Translations under genes and position numbers: made by a program
In this document: piece by piece, positions 46,151 to 57,270 of the stretch
Layout: each line of letters starts with the position of its first letter
Numbering within the stretch: the stretch's first letter is position 1
NCBI GenBank assembly: GCA_015179045.1
Contig: WHUZ01000007.1
Coordinates: 372,001-436,000 of the forward strand
Length of the DNA: 64,000 bases
Direction of reading: 5' to 3'
From: Kalaharituber pfeilii
Lineage: Eukaryota; Ascomycota; Pezizomycetes; Pezizales; Pezizaceae
Notes under the pieces: model-generated
Database searches by the model: none
What the model saw: only the letters and a program-made list of their open reading frames with translations
What the model was told of the DNA's origin: nothing

Positions 46151-46357
46151 CTTCCTAATGCTGTGACCCCCTCAACCCTCACGCCGCAACACCACACCTC
46201 CCCCAACATCAAGGGGTAGCCGAGTGGGGGTCCTCTCTCTAGGAAGCCTGCCGGTTTCCGCAAAACCCTCGTTATCATATCTCTGCCTACGGCCTCACTT
46301 CGCTGCAGTTCGCCTCACCGGGCGGGTTTGCTAGTATTAGAGTATGTACTCGAGTAT

Positions 46358-47165
46358 TTGCTCATTCAAAATGTATTGGAACGGCCGACTAATGCATAAA
46401 AAATTATGTAATGCATGCAGCTCATATTGCTGTAAAGTGTAACCCCCGATACAAGGTTACGTTAGGTAGAGGCTTGGTATGAGACTAGCTATAACCCGTG
46501 CCCGCATTACTTCTGGCATCATAATCTTCGCTGTCTGCTTCTGTTATTGAATTACTTGCTAGTTGCATCAAATGCAAGGTAAGTAAAATAATAAAGTAGC
46601 TCTGCAGTTACCAAAATATGTAGGTCCGGACCCCCAAAAAGAAGAGCTTCAATACGCTAATGTACCCTACAAGGCTATTTCTACCAATATACTAGACATG
46701 CTTTGATGCACCCGGTACAGCGTACGATTGCAGGAGCTGCCAATAAGAGTTCTGATTCTGTTCAAGCTTTGGTCTAAACTCTCCAGATTTTAATCCTATT
46801 GAAAAAAAAATCTTGTCTCATAAAGAAAAGAATCTTGAGGTGCTCAGAAATCATGACAACCAGTGACATGGAGCGGGTTGGTTGTGGAATAAGACTACTT
46901 TGGATGAGATCAATTGGCACACCTACATACTCGTTCTGGGATCATGGCTCACTTTATTAGAGCTAAGGAGGACAATAATTTATCATGTATAGATATAATT
47001 CTTCACATAATACTGCATCACTGAATCATTTGAGTACAGTGCTGTGTGGTGGTGCGTAAAGTATGACTGCGTGCAGGGTGTGGGGTGAACGAGATGTAAT
47101 CTTGATTATGCGATATGCAAGTTTTACATAGTTTATGCCGTTCCAATACCTTTTGAACGAGCATG
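46358..47165 (+). mobile_element. Tc1/mariner-like element with DDE remnant
   Basis: Inverted ends TGCTCATTCAAAATGTATTG and CAATACCTTTTGAACGAGCA bound about 0.8 kb. At 46780-46805 a frame reads SPDFNPIE, the conserved box containing the second catalytic Asp of Tc1-family transposases; KLSPDFNPIEKK is followed by stops. Most of the transposase is deleted. Confidence 0.75.
46540..46700. repeat. Direct repeat shared with 47800-47990
   Basis: Both contain ACTTGCTAG(T/C)TGCA(T/C), TATGTAGGTCCGGA and AAAAAGAAG(A/G)GCT, then ACCCTACAA(G)...ACTAGA. It indicates a second, partly duplicated Tc1-like copy. Confidence 0.55.
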
Positions 47166-47666
47166 TAATGATACTAACCAAGAAACATGCTTAGATTTTG
47201 CAGCGCTTTTGAGACTTCTTTTGCGGCTATTTTTCTGCATTCCACCGAATCTCTACTGAGAATCTTATCCTCTCCCAAAGCTTTCCTTTTTGCCCAGGCT
47301 GATGCTCTGCTTGATTCCTAACACATCAATGGGCCAATTGAATAATTTTCTTGCTCTTTTAATAAATTGAGTGTGTAAAGCTATAGAGGATGATGAAGAT
47401 TGGCTCAATGGAGTAACCATTCATGGTTGCCCATGTGGATGGTTCGTGGTTGGGAAGGGTCTCGAGAGGACATAAGAGAGAGTTTGCGAACTCAAGCTGA
47501 AGTCAATTCAGAGCGCTATGCGGGGGGTCTCCCCGGTTAATTTCTGGGGCACCCGGTCCAGTGGCGCACCCCCAGGTTTTGACTCCAGCTTGAATTCGCA
47601 AAGTTTCTTACAGTAGCTTTCCCAAGTGTGTGATGATAGAACAAGCCTCTCGGATAGGGAGCAAAA

Positions 47667-47782
47667 TTCGGTTATTTAATTGAACTTTGCCTGCTACACC
47701 AGCCACAAACAATTCGTTGCTACAGCAGCCATGATTAATAATTACCCGAATTGCTTTACCCGGATGTTACAAAATCCGCCTA
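47667..47782. repeat. Right arm of the 120-bp inverted repeat
   Basis: Complement of 45530-45652 at high identity, with about an 8-bp indel. Confidence 0.7.
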
Positions 47783-48812
47783 TTCACTATGGTATCTGCC
47801 TCTATTATGAATGCTTGCTAGCTGCACGAAATGCGAGGTAGGTATTATAAAATAATAGAGTCGCAATGCAGTTACTAAACTTATGTAGGTCCGGAGATGA
47901 TACTAAAAAGAAGGGCTGCAATACTTACCTTGCGATATGTTCATGTATCCTACAAGAATTTTCCTACTATACTAGAAGTATCTAAAACTACATGCTACAA
48001 TGTTCAGTCCAGGTCCTGCATTGTGATCACGTGAATGGAACGCAACATTCTTTTGTGAGTCAACGTCATACACTTCTCAGTTGATTTTGGTTTCACAACC
48101 TACGAAGGGGGAATCAATATAAGTACCAGACTTCAGCAACTTATATCAATTTCAAGATGCCTCACCCAAGGAACTAACGCTACCAAGGCGTTATCCTTGC
48201 TTTTTAAGTATTTCTCCACTATGGAACAAACCGAAATCACCATATAAATGATATTTCCTCCTTAGTTAGACTTTTAATATATATGGAAAATGAAGGAATG
48301 CTGTGGAAGGAAGCAGGTTTTAGTGAATGTGGACGTAAGGTAGTATTCAGCCATTGCTCTTGGCCAAGAAACCTTGGCAACTTGTCATTGCCCAATTTGG
48401 CATCTTGTTCGTCATAACCTCGCGTAGTCTGGTCACGACCCATACACTTGATGTCATATTCTGGACTATCGGTGTGACATGTTGCACTGAGCTTTGTTTC
48501 AATTTCATATGGAACACAGCTCCATCCATACAAGTATGCATAATATGGAAAGCACTGGCTCCTTAAGCAGGTTTTCGTTCTGCATGAGTTGTGAGAATTT
48601 CAACTGTTACCCAAAGTATTAATAGACTGCTCTCGCGAGGTTGATGCCCCGAAGCTCTTCTACTCTCGTAAATATTTCTCCTGCGCCGTGATAGAATCCC
48701 TGAGGTTCTCCCTAAACAATCGCACGTGCCCCCGGACATACCTGCATAAAGTATATACATCCCGGATTTTTTTCTCAGCAGCGCCCAGCCCCACGCGGTT
48801 TGTTGATCAACC
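47783..48812. other. No recognised gene
   Basis: Begins with the Tc1-like direct repeat (47800-47990). The rest has short frames only and leads into the gene at 48813. Confidence 0.45.
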
Positions 48813-49376
48813 ATGTTCAGCAAAATCTTATTTCCAATCATCAGAGCTTTGGAGCTGCTCACCCTCATCCCCATTTGGGGCATGCTTGCTTGGTTCGTTC
48901 ACCAATATGAAGAAAACAATTCATCGGTACCTGCAAGGATCCTCGTTCTCTTCATTGCATCTCTGGTAGCAACATTTTGGGCGATAGTATCCTTCTTTCA
49001 ATTCCACCACTCTATCGGCATCAGCATGCTGGTCTTCATCGTAGATATGCTTATTCTCGGTGGCCTCATCGCAGGGGTAGTCTTCCTTCGCGATATTCGG
49101 AACGAAGATTGCTCTACTCTTTCCGTTCCTGTGGGCATCCGCTATGGGGATGATGAATGGAGCTGGGATAACGGAGAAGGGTGGAGTGCTAATATTGAGA
49201 AGAGGTGTATGATGCTCAAGAGCGCTTGGGCTTTGGGAATTGTTGACTGCGTTCTGTTCTTCATCTCTGCATTTTTGGCTCTATTGATCTACAGAAGGAA
49301 TGAAAGGGTCGCTGTCCGCCGCAAGGGCTACGTTGTGGAAGATAGGCGACCAGTTAGAAGGAGAGGGTGGTTCTAG
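48813..49376 (+). CDS. Four-TM MARVEL-like membrane protein, 187 residues
   Basis: A single-exon frame begins MFSKILFPIIRALELLTLIP. Four hydrophobic segments lie at about residues 8-28, 42-64, 68-92 and 138-162, with a short acidic extracellular-type loop (YGDDEWSWDNGEGW) and a basic C-terminal tail (RRKGYVVEDRRPVRRRGWF). Layout and size match fungal MARVEL-domain proteins, which organise membrane subdomains; the domain call rests on layout alone. CAACC precedes ATG. No neighbouring gene suggests a pathway. Confidence 0.8.
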   Translation: MFSKILFPIIRALELLTLIPIWGMLAWFVHQYEENNSSVPARILVLFIASLVATFWAIVSFFQFHHSIGISMLVFIVDMLILGGLIAGVVFLRDIRNEDCSTLSVPVGIRYGDDEWSWDNGEGWSANIEKRCMMLKSAWALGIVDCVLFFISAFLALLIYRRNERVAVRRKGYVVEDRRPVRRRGWF

Positions 49377-50829
49377 AGCTGACAAGTTTTCTCACCTTCA
49401 GGGAGTTTGGGTAATGGGGAGAGCTTAAACGGGATGAGTAGAGATTTTCTGGATGTGAGAAGAGGCGGCTTTTTGAAGAGATTCGTGAAGTGGGTGCTTG
49501 ATCGATTGATTGGATATGAAACCTGAATAGGGTACAAAGCTTAGTTGCCCAATGACTTGCAGTATTTCCGCACTTTGTTGTTCCTTTTTGTTTATTGTAT
49601 ACTTTTCCTCTTGTTTTACATCTTTCAAATCTCAATATTCCATATCCTGATACTTAAGAAATCCGGATTTCATTTTCTATGGAGACAGTCTAAGCTGAAT
49701 ATGGCTATTATTTCTGATCGGATACTTGAATCTGAATACCTCTATAGTCTTATTCCAATCCTATATTCGATCAAATTCGTTATGCCCAGTGGCTTTATGA
49801 GCATAATCTCCCACATGAGTCAATTTGCAGCACCTGCACCAAGAAATCAGACCGAAAATGGCATGAGGTAACAGACAGACTGAATACATATTTGATCAGA
49901 TAATTTTAATCTGAATCCCTAGGCTGAAAATTTCGGCCGCATATTCTGTGTTGTGAATATATATGCAAACTAGCTGATGCCAAGGCCTTCTCAATAGACA
50001 TTTATTAATCAAACACAAGTAGATTACGAAATGCAAATATCTGGCCATATTCACGGATATTTGACCAGACATGTAGAGTACACTTGAAGTTGTCCCCACC
50101 ACGGGTACTTTTTTGTGGGTCCAATTTTCAAACAAGATTAAGCGGTTTACTTCCTCAAGCATGCGATTTTTCGTATCTGAATAACTTCCGAAAAGAGTTC
50201 CCTAGAATAGATTACAATTATTCAAGTTGTTGCTTTTTTAACCGGGAAGACTCTTTTTAGACTAGACTACTGTAGCTTGGCACCAGTTCTGAGAAGTGCG
50301 TCCAAGTTGGGCCGTTCCACCGTGTCTCAATTTTTTGATCCCCGGGTATCTCAACTCCAGAGTGAGAAAGAGAGCAATCGTTAACAGCCCTTTCTCTCCG
50401 TTATCCTCGAGCAGCAAAATATTCGTAATTAGGACTATACTACAGTGAGATTCATTACCTTTCTCAAAGTGTCAATATCCTCCTTATAACATTTGCCGAG
50501 TCCTGCCTGTCGCTAATAGCCCTCTCGTAAAAATTTTAGTTTTCCTAACCTTCGCAAAACCACATTTCCTTTCCCTCCTCCCTCCCTCCCTCTTCGCATT
50601 CCTCAATGGCGGTCTGAAGCTCCTCTCTCTCCAAGCGTATCAGCATCCTTCACCCAAACTAACGTTATAATAGGTCCACCCCAAGTAATCGTATTCCGTT
50701 TTTCTAGAGCCGCTCAAAAGGCATTGCTCATGAATGTTGACCGTCAAGCTGAACTCAAAGCTGTCCTCCGTTTCCTTTACCTTTGAGATTTACAGACCGA
50801 GAAACTTCCTATAGGTGCAGATTGCGGTC
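49377..50829. other. No recognised gene
   Basis: Short frames only, with a CCCTCCCTCCCTC run near 50576. Confidence 0.5.
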
Positions 50830-51485
50830 CTAATAGCAGGATCCATAGGCAGACTGGCACCAATTGGCTGATCCACAGACTATCATGCACAATTCAATGT
50901 GTTAGCATTTCTTCCCATTTCCCTGAACTGCGACCTTCATGTTAGGTTTCGTATACTTACAGTCCGGCCCAGTGCCACAGAAATTGCTGCCAGAACAGCA
51001 TTGTCCGCTAGGACATCTCTTATTTACAATTGGTCCACAGGTTGAGTCTGTGGAAATTGTTGGAGGAGTAGTGGGACGTGGTGGAGGAGGTCTCGCATCA
51101 CAAGCCCCATAACCTGGTTGACAACCTCCTCCGCAATAATCCGCCGGATTTTGGATGTCATTCTTGGGTCCGCAGTGGCCGTTCACAGACTACCAGAAAC
51201 GTATGTCCGAGATTAGCAAAAATTGGACAACCCCCATCAAGAATGAGAACTTACGCAACAACGGTAAAACCAGCCACCGGACCCGGCACCAGGGCAGCTA
51301 ATTCCATTTGATCCAGCACCGCAAACATCTATCTCAGGGATGGTTGTCATCCAAGTCATGGACGTCGTACTAGATGCAGCAGAGACAGTGGTGGTAACAG
51401 TCACTGTGACGGTAGTTGGGCAGCTTTGAGCGGATATGCCCAAAAAGCCCATGACGCTCAAAGCAAACAAAGTGCGGAAGTTCAT
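50830..51485 (-). CDS. Secreted protein with two CBM18-like chitin-binding modules
   Basis: Exons 51255-51485, 50961-51189 and 50830-50879 splice to 169 residues with exact phase. Introns are 65 and 81 bp, both with GTAAGT donors. A signal peptide (MNFRTLFALSVMGFLGISAQ) is followed by a Thr/Val/Ser-rich stretch. Two hevein-type modules follow: CGAGSNGISCPG...WFYRCCSVNGHCG...YCGGGCQPGYGAC, then a Pro/Thr linker, then CGPIVNKRCPSGQCCSGSN plus FCGTGPDFCGSANWCQSAYG. The third exon supplies the last three Cys of module 2, so the unspliced frame would be wrong. Such modules bind chitin oligomers or walls; secreted copies can shield hyphae or hide chitin from host receptors (family knowledge). No catalytic domain. 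Confidence 0.9.
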
Positions 51486-52700
51486 GTTGCTGACTTAGTG
51501 GATGTTAGGAGCGGAAGATGTATCGTGTTGCAAACCAGGGCACCGTTGAGATAACTAACGAGTGAAAGTCCGAGTGTTCAGAAAAACGGAATTTACTTGA
51601 GGCCAAAGCGGAGGAGGGAGGGCTTTATTTGACGACCGTGAAAAAGTTCCAGGAGAATGGCGGACCTTGTGAATGATATAACGATGAACCAACATCATAG
51701 TCACAATAATTAAGTGCAAATGGGTACTAGCATCATCTCACAGGATACAGCGTGCAAGCTTTTTTAGGGCCTGCTAGAGAAGCAAGTCTCAGCGTACTAG
51801 GGATAGGGAACAAGCCTTGACGGATTGAAATTTCGAACGAGCGTGCTAACAGTAGTGCTCGGAAGCAGATGAGCAGGTAGGGGATATCGATGTGACTGGT
51901 GAATGAAGACCATGTAGGTCTGGGATGAGCTCTCCGATCGCACATGGTGGGAGAAGTTTCCTCGATGTGGAAAACGCCAGCCAAGGGTAAGCTTCCGCTT
52001 GGCTGCGGGCCATCGCATAGTATCCCCTTTGTGGGTGGCATCACCACCAAAGTTAGGAGTTACTGCCAAATTTAGTGCAAATTAAATTTGGGACTCCTTG
52101 CAACCAGACTAGGGACTCCTAAGCAATACTTCTGTACCGGTCTCGTACTGCGCTCCATTACAGGACACAGCATCATGAACGTACATGATCGATATCGATA
52201 TATAATTCTAATCGTGAACGCCTTCAAATCCTCAATTTTTTTTTTTTTTTTAACTTCAGACCCTTCTGCATGAGTTGATTGCAATGGCACAAAAATACCT
52301 AGAAGTTGAGCACTTTTAGGTTTAGCGAATCAAAGACATATGTTGTACTTGGCTCTGCGAAATCCAGTCACGTTAGTGCATAAGATTACCTTCAAGTAGC
52401 TCAGAGTGCTCACCACCAACATAGCTGGTGAAGTACTTAAAATATAATCAAACGCAGGCCTCCAAAGAAGGATATGTACTCATCGGGGTGACTGGGCTCT
52501 TTTCTGGTCTAGCTCGCCTACACCTCATTGTGGGCGTAATCTCTTACCAGTGCCTCTAATCTGGGCTGTGTAACGTCGCTCAATTCGGCTGAGGTAGTCT
52601 ACCGGTAAAGGGTGCATGTACTGAGTTTGGTGTAAACACATTTTGTGGCTCCGACCGACATGGATTCAGTATCTTAGCATCCTAGTTCTTTTCCAAAATA
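51486..52700. other. 1.2 kb without a supported gene
   Basis: First part is probably the promoter of the chitin-binding protein. Frames at 51733-52069 overlap and lack domains. TCAATTTTTTTTTTTTTTTT near 52230. Confidence 0.45.
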
Positions 52701-52876
52701 CAGGTGAACCTGGCTATAATGAACCTCTTTTTAGTGAAAACCTGGCTATAGTAGTGAAGGGATGGGCGACTTCTTAGTCTACACAGGTAAAGAAAGTGCC
52801 CTCGCTGTAGTGAAAACTGGTTATAGTGAAGAAAATCGGTCAGATTCTTCGCCTTCATTATTGCCAGGTTCACCTG
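52701..52876. mobile_element. TA-flanked MITE, 176 bp, copy 1
   Basis: CAGGTGAACCTGGCTATAAT and ATTATTGCCAGGTTCACCTG are near-perfect inverted ends, with TA at 52699-52700 and 52877-52878. TATAGTGAA units repeat internally. No ORF of its own. Confidence 0.88.
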
Positions 52877-53461
52877 TACAAGACCATACATGCACGGCGT
52901 CCACACTACCAGAGGAAGAGTTGGTCTCGAGCCCAAGGAAGGTGTGATGATGTTCTGAGAACACAATGGCTGTGCAATATTACTGTGACACATAAGTACT
53001 TAACATTAGTCCCGTAACCAAACGCTGACCAACTTAACATGTCTCATTAACTGCTGTCGTCCTTGTACCTGCAGATGAAGGAAGCAAAATTTGCAGTCCC
53101 GTATTCCTGTACCGATTGGAAACTGGTGGTGTAGTGGCGCGCTTCAAGAAAAAAAAAAAGAAGTCGTCCTAATAAATTGCCTTGTTCAAGGCCGCTGCTT
53201 AGCAGCCTACTCTCTCTGGAAGTTCATGGTTCCCCGCCAACGGCGCTTGTGCCGAGTCAGACTACCAATGATTTTCATCACGCATCAATTAACTCCATTC
53301 GAAGGACCGGGAGTAAGGGCGCCAGTATGTATGTAGATCCTTTGAGTTTCTAACGTTGCATACTGGGCATTGATTAATTACAAGGGCAAGGACTAAAGAA
53401 CTGAATAATTTATCCCCGTGCTGCAGATCATCCAGTGTGTACTTTGGTGGAGCTGTAAGTA

Positions 53462-53643
53462 CAGCGTACCCTGGCTATAATGAACCTCTTTTTAGTGAAA
53501 ACTTGGCTATAATGAAGGGATGGGCGAGCTTCTTTGTCTACACGGGTAAAGAAAGTGCCCTCGCTTTACCTCCGTAGTGAAAACTGGTTATAGTGAAGAA
53601 ATTCGGTCAGATTCTTGGCCTTCATTATAGCCAAGTTCACCTA
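53462..53643. mobile_element. TA-flanked MITE, 182 bp, copy 2
   Basis: Same family as 52701-52876 in the same orientation, with a diverged left end (CAGCGTACCCTGGCTATAA). TA on both sides. Confidence 0.85.
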
Positions 53644-54742
53644 TACCCTGAAATGCGCATGTTATCACACACTGGCGCACGATTGTTCTTGTGTAAAATA
53701 ATATTAATAACCAGGGAAAATTAGTTCACACTCACCTGATCCGAGGAACAGTCCTCACATGTGTTCTCCTCACATGTTCCTGTCGGCACGAGTGAAAAAT
53801 CAATAGCTTAGCCTGTTGTAGTCTCGTAACCAAGTGCCGTAGTAGATACAAGAAAATTTAATTGCACTAATACTGTTCTAGCGTATGGAAATGACTACGG
53901 TCGGTAGTCTGACTAACGGTCGGAGGGTTGGTGCAACCAGATTAGGAAATGACTAGAAAGAGAGCTGTGCCAAGACAAGTTCTTAGCTTTTGAGTATATA
54001 ACGTTCTGGAGCACAAACACTTTCGAGCAGTAGTATAAGAACACATTTTTCACTGTATCAGCCACGCGACTGATTGCATTGGAACCTGAAGATGTCATAG
54101 TCTAAAAATAGAGCAACATATGTCTACACACATGGAGAGAATGTACGGAAACTAACCTAAGGTACTACTGCAACAAGCGTGGTATAATTGTCCTCTCACG
54201 GATCCCTAACTGGTCGACAACCACGTAATAGTGGAGGAACTCGCAACATTATGACTAGGAAGTACAACGGAGACTGTTGTTGTGACGTGTCTCTAGACCG
54301 GCAAGGTCGGTTTAATCAATTGAGATGGAACCCAAATTTCAAGTCAGGATATACCATGGCCCGCTGACCCGTAACCTCTCCAGGCCCGAAACCAAGATCA
54401 GGCACAGTTCGCTGCAGCCGGAAGCTGGATTGATATAACCACACGATGATGGGGTTTGTAAGACGTTCTTAGAATTTCGCACGAAGGCTCGTACGATTGG
54501 AATAACACAGAAAAGGTCTCTGCTAATTGTTATTGGCTATTGGGGCCTACATTTGCCTCTGTAGGATCTTGTTTTTTGCATCTCAATTGGGCGTGTAACA
54601 TTTAGGCAATACGAAGTTCGCTCAGTAGGTGGAAGATATCAGTTTCCAACAACCAGACTAGCATAAGTTTCCAAGGGAGAAAGGACATAGGAGAAAACGG
54701 GGTTGCTTCCACTACAGATGCCTGTACCAAGCTAGACTTGAG
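53644..54742. other. No recognised gene
   Basis: Short frames only. No repeat copy found elsewhere in the window. Confidence 0.45.
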
Positions 54743-54804
54743 GCCCTGCCATGGCGAACAGCTACAAGCGGGGTCACGTGAAATAAAAAAAAAAAAAAAA
54801 AAAA
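54743..54804 (+). mobile_element. Short retroposon, tail family 1, with 14-bp TSD
   Basis: GCCCTGCCATGGCGAACAGC begins immediately after the repeat AAGCTAGACTTGAG (54729-54742), and the A-tail ends at the second copy (54805-54818). It is a clean minimal example: 42 bp of core and a tail. Confidence 0.95.
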
Positions 54805-55361
54805 AAGCTAGACTTGAGCTTCTTTTTCTCTGGGGCTTCCTTTGATGTTGGCTCGCGCAGGTGTATCTGGTGCCTCCGCCCCATTCCGTTGCCATTACCG
54901 CACACACCTTGTAAGTTTTCTGCAAACCAGTCTCGTACCGCTGCAAACCAAGTATGGAATACAGTGCCAGTGCAGAGTTGAGAGTGATGACAACGGGCTG
55001 GAGAGGTCTCGGCTCCTTGAAATGTCTCACCACCCCGGGCTTTTCAGTTTCCCTGAATCAGCAATTTATTGATATCCAATGAGTATGAGTATTCAGGTGT
55101 TCATTAAAGGAATAAAGCATACAAGTGAGGAAGAGACGACCACAAGTTAAGATGGCCAACTCTCTCTATCCGAATGCAGAAAGTGTACAGCTCGTCATGG
55201 GAGCTCTGGTATTCTATCTACAAACGTCAGGATTTCTTCGAACTATTTATGCTCGTCAGGACCCAGCTAAATATTACATTAGATCTGATAGCTGCATATG
55301 CGTGCAATTCACCGTCGACTCGGCATCCACTTGACTGCTGTAGGAACTAGGTACCGGCCCC

Positions 55362-55414
55362 CTTTTTTTTTTTTTTTTTTTTGTGTCACGTGACCCCGCG
55401 TGCAGCTGTTCGCC
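55362..55414 (-). mobile_element. 5'-truncated family-1 retroposon, 13-bp TSD
   Basis: Poly-T then the complement of the core, stopping at GCAGCTGTTCGCC; the outer CCCTGCCAT is absent. AGGTACCGGCCCC flanks it at 55349-55361 and 55415-55427. Confidence 0.92.
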
Positions 55415-55744
55415 AGGTACCGGCCCCTAGCATCTGAGTCTCCTGACTTCATGCCCAAGCATATACTATCGTGTGTGGTATCGTGACGACCTGATGATCT
55501 GAGGCGCATTTACATCTTTTGTCTCACGGTTTATGCATCTCAGTCATCGATCGATTCATGGCCGCCACTTAGTCTCGTAATCCGGCCGCAACTGGTAATG
55601 CAACAGGGGCATTAGCTTTCCTCTATTCACTATTTGGAGACGAACAGGCTGATTATGAAATACCTTCTACCGAAATTCTGAAGAAGCCCCTCTTGCCCGG
55701 CCGAAGGTGCCATATCTCTAGAGAGGTAATTGGTAATAACCTAA

Positions 55745-56086
55745 CTAGTAATAGCATCTAAAGCTTGAAACCTTGCCTTCATCATCTCCGGGCACCTTTT
55801 CCCCCTCTGTGTTACAGCCAGCAAACAACTTGAAAGAACATCCATAGTCTCGGAAAAACTCGCAACATCCATCCCTTATGCTATAGCTCTTCAGGGCGTC
55901 ATTCCAAGGCAATGACGTGCATGTTCCGCTGCCGACGCGGCCATAGTCCCTACATTGCCGTTCATCCACGGGCTGGAGGCTTATCAGGGAGCATATTGAG
56001 AGCTGAAAGCCAGCGTAGCTATAGGCGCCTCGACACAGCAGGAGGAAAGGCAAAACGGAAAGAATCGGTGTGAGCTGCATTTGCAT
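55745..56086 (-). CDS. Small secreted Cys-rich protein, 113 residues
   Basis: A single-exon frame starts MQMQLTPILSVLPFLLLCRG, a signal peptide. The mature part has CRDYGRVGSGTCTSLPW, YSIRDGCCEFFRDYGC, LFAGCNTEGEKVPG and GKVSSFRCYY at the very end. The Cys order and the GCC(E/Q)FF, CN.E and (I/V)SS(F/W)(R/K)CY motifs match the protein at 44660-45133, so the two are diverged paralogues on opposite strands 11 kb apart. Function not known; small size, signal peptide and disulfide-rich fold suggest a secreted effector-like role (inference). Confidence 0.8.
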   Translation of the reverse strand: MQMQLTPILSVLPFLLLCRGAYSYAGFQLSICSLISLQPVDERQCRDYGRVGSGTCTSLPWNDALKSYSIRDGCCEFFRDYGCSFKLFAGCNTEGEKVPGDDEGKVSSFRCYY

Positions 56087-56960
56087 CTGAATGCCCTGGA
56101 CCTGAGATGAATATTGTGTGTTGTAAACTTATGCTGGCACAAGATAGATGTCTACCTGTTGATTCACTTCAGAATGTAGGAGTCTTCAAGTACGGGGAGT
56201 GGTTTTAAATATCGCCCTTTCTTGCCATATGTATGTGAATATCGACAGATGACTGCTGTACAGCTAGGCCGACTGATGGTGAAAAAAGCATAGATGAGCG
56301 GGTAAATGATAAGCATTTGAGAACAAAAACAGGGCCTCTCACGAAGCAAATCTTTCGTGCACCTATTAAGAAATTGGTATATATCGTCATAATGCAGCTT
56401 CCCTTCGCCGTGAAACTGCAGTGAGCTATTCCTCAAACCTTAAGTATAAGCTATTAATGCAATTGCAACAAAGATCCTCTTTCATGGAAATGATGGACTA
56501 CAAATCAGTTTCTTCGGCGTCATTGTAATTCGCTCCTGGGGCCATCACACCATACAGTTAATTTTAAATAGTTACTGATCAAGAGGCTAAGTCTGGTGCA
56601 CAGGCCACGTGTACCTTGTAACAATGCATGAGACTTGAATTGCTTGACGGAACCTTAAATACTAAGTACTGACAGTAAAGTAGCAGTTAGTATGATCATG
56701 CGAATGACCGCTTTGCATAGTTGTGTAAAGTTAAATGTATGCTAAATGCTGCACTACCGTTCGAGTTATTAATGCCGTGGTATTTGGAAAGGCTAACTTC
56801 AACGCATACGGGACTTACAATACAATTCCGAGACAGGTCACCGCATGTAGCTTAGGAAGCTAGCCATGCTCATTTGTGCAGAGCTCCCATTGATCAAATC
56901 TATATCAAGCGAGCGCATTCTTAGTCAGTCTCTGGCAGTTCAATGAGAGGAAGCAGAGTG
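56087..56960. other. No recognised gene
   Basis: First part is the upstream flank of the secreted protein. The remaining frames are short. Confidence 0.45.
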
Positions 56961-57016
56961 TCCCTGCCATAGGCTCGTAGCCTGTACGCGGGGTTACGTG
57001 GTCAAAAAAAAAAAAA
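56961..57016 (+). mobile_element. Short retroposon, tail family 3
   Basis: TCCCTGCCATAGGCTCGTAG then CCTGTACGCGGGGTTACGTGG and 14 A. The inner hairpin AGGCT/AGCCT and outer stem CCCTGC/GCGGGG are both perfect apart from one T-G pair. AGGAAGC on both sides may be an eroded duplication. Confidence 0.82.
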
Positions 57017-57270
57017 AGGAAGCTCAGTAACCCGTATTTGTGAGGCCTGCATCAGTTTGAAGGTTCTGTAGTGCCTTGGGCTTTAACGTTCCTTTTATGC
57101 CAGTATGAGTTGTGCAATGCAGAGCAAGACAAGGCGTCCATTCCCACCTCCCCTGGCTGGGAGCTGAAACGGACGTCACGCGGTGTTGAGAAGTCAAACT
57201 TATTTACTGCAAATTGGATGCACCAAGTACAATACTTATTCATTAGCTACCCCTCGTATTGCAATTAGAC

